A stretch of DNA of 64,000 nucleotides from Bacteroidales bacterium (lineage in GTDB: Bacteria > Bacteroidota > Bacteroidia > Bacteroidales > UBA932): NCBI GenBank assembly GCA_017962235.1, contig JAGCVS010000021.1:19291-83290 (forward strand). The letters run 5' to 3'. Within the stretch, counting starts at the first letter, position 1, and each line of letters opens with the position of its first letter. Under the pieces are notes generated by a model that had not been told where the DNA came from, did not search any database, and saw only the letters and a list, made by a program, of their open reading frames with translations. Made by a program: the position numbers and the translations under genes. This document shows, piece by piece, positions 60,447 through 64,000 of the stretch.

Positions 60447-60662
60447 ATGGAAGATTATATCAACAATGAAATAGTGCTGTCTGAGAAAGAGGCGCGGGTG
60501 CTGAGGTTGATGGCAGACGGCAAGAAGAGCACAGAAATCGCAGAACAGATGAGCCTGAGCCTGCCCGCCATCAAATGGTACCGGCAGCGGCTCAAAATCA
60601 AATTCAACGCCGCCACCACTGCCGAGCTGATTCACAAGGCAACGGAACAGAAAATCCTGTAG
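60447..60662 (+). CDS. Stand-alone LuxR-type helix-turn-helix protein
   Basis: A 71-residue protein that is nearly all HTH: LSEKEARVLRLMADGKKSTEIAEQMSLSLPAIKWYRQRLKIKF, closely matching the HTH of the divergent TPR regulator (IKWRRQRL against IKWYRQRL). There is no sensor domain. It could act as a partner or competitor of the TPR regulator, or regulate the two secreted-protein genes downstream. TACTTTTG (60382-60389) is a -7 candidate. Confidence 0.75.
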   Translation: MEDYINNEIVLSEKEARVLRLMADGKKSTEIAEQMSLSLPAIKWYRQRLKIKFNAATTAELIHKATEQKIL

Positions 60663-60683
60663 AAAACATCAAAAACGACAGAT

Positions 60684-61391
60684 ATGAAAAAGATTACATT
60701 CATCCTTATGTGTGTGGCCGCGCTTGCATTGGTCTCCTGCGGCGGCAATTCCAACAAAAAGGCCGACTCCGGCAAGGAGGCTTCAGTAAAGGCTTCCGAG
60801 GCGGTGGATCTGGGTCTGAGCGTAAAATGGGCAAAGACCAACCTGGGCGCCAAGACACCTTCCGACCCCGGCAATTTCTACGCATGGGGCGAGACCAAAT
60901 CCAAGAAGGATTTCAGCGATGAGACCTACGCCTTTAAGGATGGCTACAAATACAAAAAGTACACTACAGACGACAATGAAGCCAGCAGCGGCACGGCCGA
61001 CAAACTGATTGTGCTGCAAGGCGAAGACGATGCAGCAACCGCAGCACTTGGCAACGGATGGCGCATGCCCACCCGCGCAGAGGCGATGGAACTCTTTACC
61101 AAATGTACCTTCAGCTACGACAAGCCGGGCCTTGTGACCGTCACCGGCCCCAACGGCAACAGCATAGACTTCCCCAAGACCGGTTACTATTACGGAACAA
61201 GCCTCAAGGAAGAGAACTACCCCTGGTGCTGGACCTCTTCAATGGCGCTGCAGGTAGGCACCCCTGCCGATTGCGAAGACGCCCTTGAGTGGCACGACCG
61301 CCGTCGCGGCGATGTAATGCGCTTCGGGCACACCGACTGCTACAGTTTTCCCCGTGAAAACGGCTTTCCTATCCGTCCTGTAAAAGAATAA
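60684..61391 (+). CDS. Lipoprotein with FISUMP-like domain
   Basis: A 235-residue lipoprotein (lipobox LALVSC). From about residue 40 the sequence has the major-paralogous/FISUMP pattern: VDLGLSVKWAKTNLGAKTPSDPGNFYAWGETK, NGWRMPTRAEAMEL and WCWTSSM...GFPIRPVKE, found in many Bacteroidota and Fibrobacter surface proteins of unknown function. It lies 21 bp after the small HTH gene, probably in one operon with it and the next gene. Confidence 0.78.
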   Translation: MKKITFILMCVAALALVSCGGNSNKKADSGKEASVKASEAVDLGLSVKWAKTNLGAKTPSDPGNFYAWGETKSKKDFSDETYAFKDGYKYKKYTTDDNEASSGTADKLIVLQGEDDAATAALGNGWRMPTRAEAMELFTKCTFSYDKPGLVTVTGPNGNSIDFPKTGYYYGTSLKEENYPWCWTSSMALQVGTPADCEDALEWHDRRRGDVMRFGHTDCYSFPRENGFPIRPVKE

Positions 61392-61394
61392 GTT

Positions 61395-62255
61395 ATGAAA
61401 AAGATAATACTGATTGCAGTAGCGCTGCTGGCCATGGGGCTGACCTCTTATGCGCAGACCCCCAACCCCTACACTTATAACGATATCCCCGACGTTGCAC
61501 TGGATGTGCCTCTGGGCCTTCCCGCACACGATGAAGGGGAGAAACCCGCTTTGCAGAAACCCCGGCCGCAGGTCTCATTCTGCGCATATCGCATCGGCAA
61601 TCACGGCACTCCCGCCAAGGTGTTCTACAACGCAGCCAACAAGCGTCAGTTCAGCGTATCCTGCAGTGTAGACCCCGAAACGGGCGAGAACAAGATTGTA
61701 AAGATTCTATCCATACCGGACAGCCTGGCGATGTACAAGATAGACGATGCAACCCGCACCATCATCAAACTGCCTGCAGAAGGGATGCAGGCGCTGAACA
61801 ACGTGGATGTCAAAAGCCGGAAAGACGACGTGTCAGAGGTGGATATGGTCTATGCCTGCGACCGCTGGTGCTACATGAAAACGGTCATCACCACAGAACT
61901 GTTCTCAGGCCCATATGGCTCATCAGAAGAACAATCCAGCCGCACCACCTACACTGACCCCGAGACGGGGATCATGCTCTGCGAAGATGCCAGCGGCGTA
62001 ATCAATTATCTACGCAACATTCATCTAGGCGTTCCGTATCCGGAAGTATTCGAACTGCCGAAAGGATACAAACTGATTGTGCAGGATTTCTCCGCCGGCC
62101 TCAAGGCTCAGCAGCAGTTTGAAGAGCAAATGAAGGCGCGCTACGAGAAGCTGCAGAACAAGAACTCCGACGGCTCCCGCGAAGAGATGCGAGATAAGAT
62201 AGATGAGGGCGCCGCCGCCCTTGAGCAGTTCCTGAATAAGTTCAAGACCAAGTAA
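61395..62255 (+). CDS. Exported protein of unknown function
   Basis: A 286-residue protein with a signal peptide (cleaved near SYAQT). I do not recognise a family. It has a beta-rich central part (QVSFCAYRIGNHGTPAKVFYNAANKRQFSV, VDMVYACDRWCYMKTVITTELFSG) and a helical Lys/Glu-rich C-terminal tail (LKAQQQFEEQMKARYEKLQNK). It starts 3 bp after the FISUMP-like gene. The stop abuts the stop of the opposite-strand SDR gene. Confidence 0.6.
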   Translation: MKKIILIAVALLAMGLTSYAQTPNPYTYNDIPDVALDVPLGLPAHDEGEKPALQKPRPQVSFCAYRIGNHGTPAKVFYNAANKRQFSVSCSVDPETGENKIVKILSIPDSLAMYKIDDATRTIIKLPAEGMQALNNVDVKSRKDDVSEVDMVYACDRWCYMKTVITTELFSGPYGSSEEQSSRTTYTDPETGIMLCEDASGVINYLRNIHLGVPYPEVFELPKGYKLIVQDFSAGLKAQQQFEEQMKARYEKLQNKNSDGSREEMRDKIDEGAAALEQFLNKFKTK

Positions 62256-63095
62256 CTACACTCCGCCGAAGGCGCTGTAGCCGCCGTCTACCGGGATGAT
62301 GACGCCGGTGACAAAGTTGCTGATGTCGCTCAGCAGGTAGAGCATGGTGCCCACAATCTCCTCCGGTTCGCCAAAGCGGTGGACGGGGGTGTTGGCTATT
62401 ATCTTCTTGCCGCGCGGCTTGAGGGCGCCGGTGGCTTCGTCGGTGAGCAAGAATCTGTTCTGGTCTGTGAGGAAGAAGCCGGGGGCGATGGCGTTGCAGC
62501 GGACGCCCATCGGTGCCACGTGCACCGCGAACCACTGGGTGAAGTTGTTGATTGCACCCTTGGCGGCGGAGTATGCAGGAATCTTGGTGAGCGGACGCAC
62601 GGAGTTCATGCTGGAGATATTCAGCACAGCTCCTTTACCGGCCTCCACCATATCGCGGCTGAACACCATTGTGGCGAGCACAGTGCCCTGGAAGTTAATG
62701 TCGAACACCTTGCCGAAGCCAGCCAGATCCAGACCGTAGAAAGAGTCGGGGATATCTGCCGCAGAAGTCATCTGCTCTACTTTGCTGGTAGCTTCCGGGG
62801 CATTGCCGCCGGCGCAGTTTACAAGGATATCCACCTTGCCCAGCTGCTCATGAACAATCTCCAGCGCCTTTTCCAGCGCAGCTTTGTCCGTTACGCCGGC
62901 ACTTATGCCGATACATTTGATGTCGAATTCCTTGCTGATTTCTGCTGCCAGAGGGGATTCCCCGGCCTTGCGGCTGATTACCGCCAGGTTCACTCCGGCC
63001 GACGCCAGGCCGCGGCAGAGCTGGAGTCCGATGACCCCGAAGCCGCCGGTTATCACGCAGGTGCGCCCTTTCAAATCGTCAAAACTGTATTTCAT
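62256..63095 (-). CDS. SDR-family oxidoreductase, D-mannonate/gluconate type
   Basis: A 279-residue short-chain dehydrogenase. It has the NAD(P) motif TGGFGVIG (T-G-x3-G-x-G), NCAGG, catalytic Ser in ISSMNS, Y-x3-K as YSAAK, and a C-terminal VRCNAIAPGFFLTDQNRFLLTDEATGALKPRGKKII block that I associate with Bacteroidota D-mannonate oxidoreductase-like SDRs. Gluconate-type activity is also possible because gnd follows in the same direction. ATG 63095 is 4 nt after the gnd stop; ATG 63107 would overlap it. Confidence 0.8.
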   Translation of the reverse strand: MKYSFDDLKGRTCVITGGFGVIGLQLCRGLASAGVNLAVISRKAGESPLAAEISKEFDIKCIGISAGVTDKAALEKALEIVHEQLGKVDILVNCAGGNAPEATSKVEQMTSAADIPDSFYGLDLAGFGKVFDINFQGTVLATMVFSRDMVEAGKGAVLNISSMNSVRPLTKIPAYSAAKGAINNFTQWFAVHVAPMGVRCNAIAPGFFLTDQNRFLLTDEATGALKPRGKKIIANTPVHRFGEPEEIVGTMLYLLSDISNFVTGVIIPVDGGYSAFGGV

Positions 63096-63099
63096 GGTG

Positions 63100-64000
63100 C
63101 TAAGCATTATAGGTTCCAGAAGTGGTGTCGCCGCCGTGGCCGGTCCAGTTGGTGTGGAAGAATTCGCCGCTGGGTCGGTCTGTGCGCTCATATGTGTGGG
63201 CGCCAAAGTAGTCGCGTTGTGCCTGCAGCAGGTTGGCCGGCAAGCGTTCGCTGCGGTAGCCGTCGTAATAAGAGAGGGCTGCGGAAAGCGTCGGAACTGG
63301 GATTCCGCTCTCCACGGCGCTGGCGATTACACGCCGCCAGCCGTCCTGTGCCGCAGCCATCTTATCTGCGAAATAGGGCGCGAGCATTATGTTGGCCAGC
63401 GCCGGGTCGGTATCAAACGCCTCCTTTATCTTGCCCAAAAAGACGCTGCGGATTATGCAGCCGCCCCTCCACATCAGGGCGATGTTGCCGTAATTCAGGC
63501 TCCAGCCGTTCTCTGCGGCCGCCGCGCGCATCAGCGAGAAGCCCTGCGCATAGGAGACCACCTTGGAGGCGAAAAGCGCCTGCTGCAAATCTGCCAGAAA
63601 TGCCTTGGCATCGCCGTCGAAACGCCTGGTAGCGGGACCTGCGAGCACCTTGGAAGCCGCTACGCGCTCTTCTTTCTGTGCCGACAGGCTGCGGGCGAAC
63701 ACGCTTTCCGTTATCAGCGTGAGCGGAATGCCGGCGTCCAGTGCCGATTCTGCAGTCCACTTGCCGGTACCTTTCTGACCGGCAGCGTCAAGAATGTAGT
63801 CCAGCACATATTTGCCCTCATCATCTTTCTTGGCAAGGATGTCACGGGTGATTTCTATCAGGTAACTGTCCAGATCGCCCCTGTTCCACTCTGCAAAGGT
63901 CTCGCTCATCTGCTGGTTGGACATGCCCAGACACTCCTTCATTATCTGATAGCACTCGCATATCAGCTGGATGTCACCGTATTCGATGCCGTTGTGCACC
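63100..64000 (-). CDS. gnd: 6-phosphogluconate dehydrogenase, C-terminal part
   Basis: The visible 300 residues are the C-terminal helical domain of 6PGDH, which oxidatively decarboxylates 6-phosphogluconate to ribulose-5-phosphate. It starts with MHNGIEYGDIQLI (conserved substrate-binding HNGIEYGDMQLI), then ALDAGIPLTLITESVFARSLSAQKEER, and ends with the tail EFFHTNWTGHGG, which is typical of the NADP enzyme. The gene continues beyond the right edge. It precedes the SDR gene in the same direction. Confidence 0.92.
   Translation of the reverse strand, partial: VHNGIEYGDIQLICECYQIMKECLGMSNQQMSETFAEWNRGDLDSYLIEITRDILAKKDDEGKYVLDYILDAAGQKGTGKWTAESALDAGIPLTLITESVFARSLSAQKEERVAASKVLAGPATRRFDGDAKAFLADLQQALFASKVVSYAQGFSLMRAAAAENGWSLNYGNIALMWRGGCIIRSVFLGKIKEAFDTDPALANIMLAPYFADKMAAAQDGWRRVIASAVESGIPVPTLSAALSYYDGYRSERLPANLLQAQRDYFGAHTYERTDRPSGEFFHTNWTGHGGDTTSGTYNA

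Overview
The window is a chromosomal segment of a member of the Bacteroidales (phylum Bacteroidota). The evidence is a SusC/SusD pair, BACON-domain lipoproteins, M64 peptidases, many signal-peptidase-II lipoproteins, weak Shine-Dalgarno sequences, and repeated promoters of the Bacteroidota type TTTG-N19/20-TAnnTTTG (2099-2129, 22048-22079, 27593-27623, 37542-37572, 56509-56540). By eye the backbone is GC-rich. Two blocks are clearly AT-rich and look acquired: a restriction-modification pair at 30378-32395 and a tRNA-Ala-associated insert at 55528-56750. The genus cannot be fixed from this sequence alone.

Layout. 1-2094 (minus): a nitroreductase-like lipoprotein (partial) and an overlapping rsmE / phosphodiesterase / tsaE set. 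2138-20435 (plus): an acyl-ACP thioesterase, then a ribose/nucleoside-scavenging locus with nucleoside hydrolase, ribokinase, a GRP-type sugar permease, SusC/SusD, three lipoproteins of the ADP-ribosylglycohydrolase family, an esterase, a nuclease/phosphatase-family lipoprotein and a GH127 enzyme. 20436-27050: YifB ATPase, then a coupled operon of a BACON/serine hydrolase, a TPR protein and an EnvC-like factor. 27274-37538: ssb, cysS, a CNNM/CBS protein, the R-M system, ispF, mutL, rhomboid, an EEP-family protein and tsaC, followed by tRNA-Met. 37716-39528 (minus): cysE-cysK behind an apparent cysteine-codon attenuator. 39580-47143 (plus): an ABC-F ATPase, a DUF1460 amidase-like protein, and a phospholipid cluster of fakA-like, fakB-like/DegV, GNAT, plsX and acpP. 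47178-55412: two BACON-M64 peptidases flanking a C69 dipeptidase. 55452-57157: tRNA-Ala with a small insert bounded by 18-bp copies of the tRNA 3' end, then a repeat-rich non-coding stretch. 57158-64000: serpin, YefM-YoeB, a TPR/LuxR regulator, a stand-alone HTH with two secreted proteins, an SDR and gnd (partial).

How the genes work together. The ribose locus would release ribose from nucleosides or ADP-ribose-like compounds at the surface, import it through SusC/D and the permease, and phosphorylate it with RbsK. The lipid cluster would feed acyl-phosphate into phosphatidate synthesis from acyl-ACP (PlsX) and from scavenged fatty acids (Fak). The M64/C69/serpin group points to proteolysis and protease defence at the cell surface, as in a gut commensal.

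Most notable signal: upstream of cysK, a 27-codon leader ORF (39528-39445, minus) carries four consecutive Cys codons and six in total. It is followed by a strong intrinsic terminator whose 5' arm can instead pair with the end of the leader ORF. This is the layout of a classical ribosome-stalling attenuator responding to charged tRNA-Cys.
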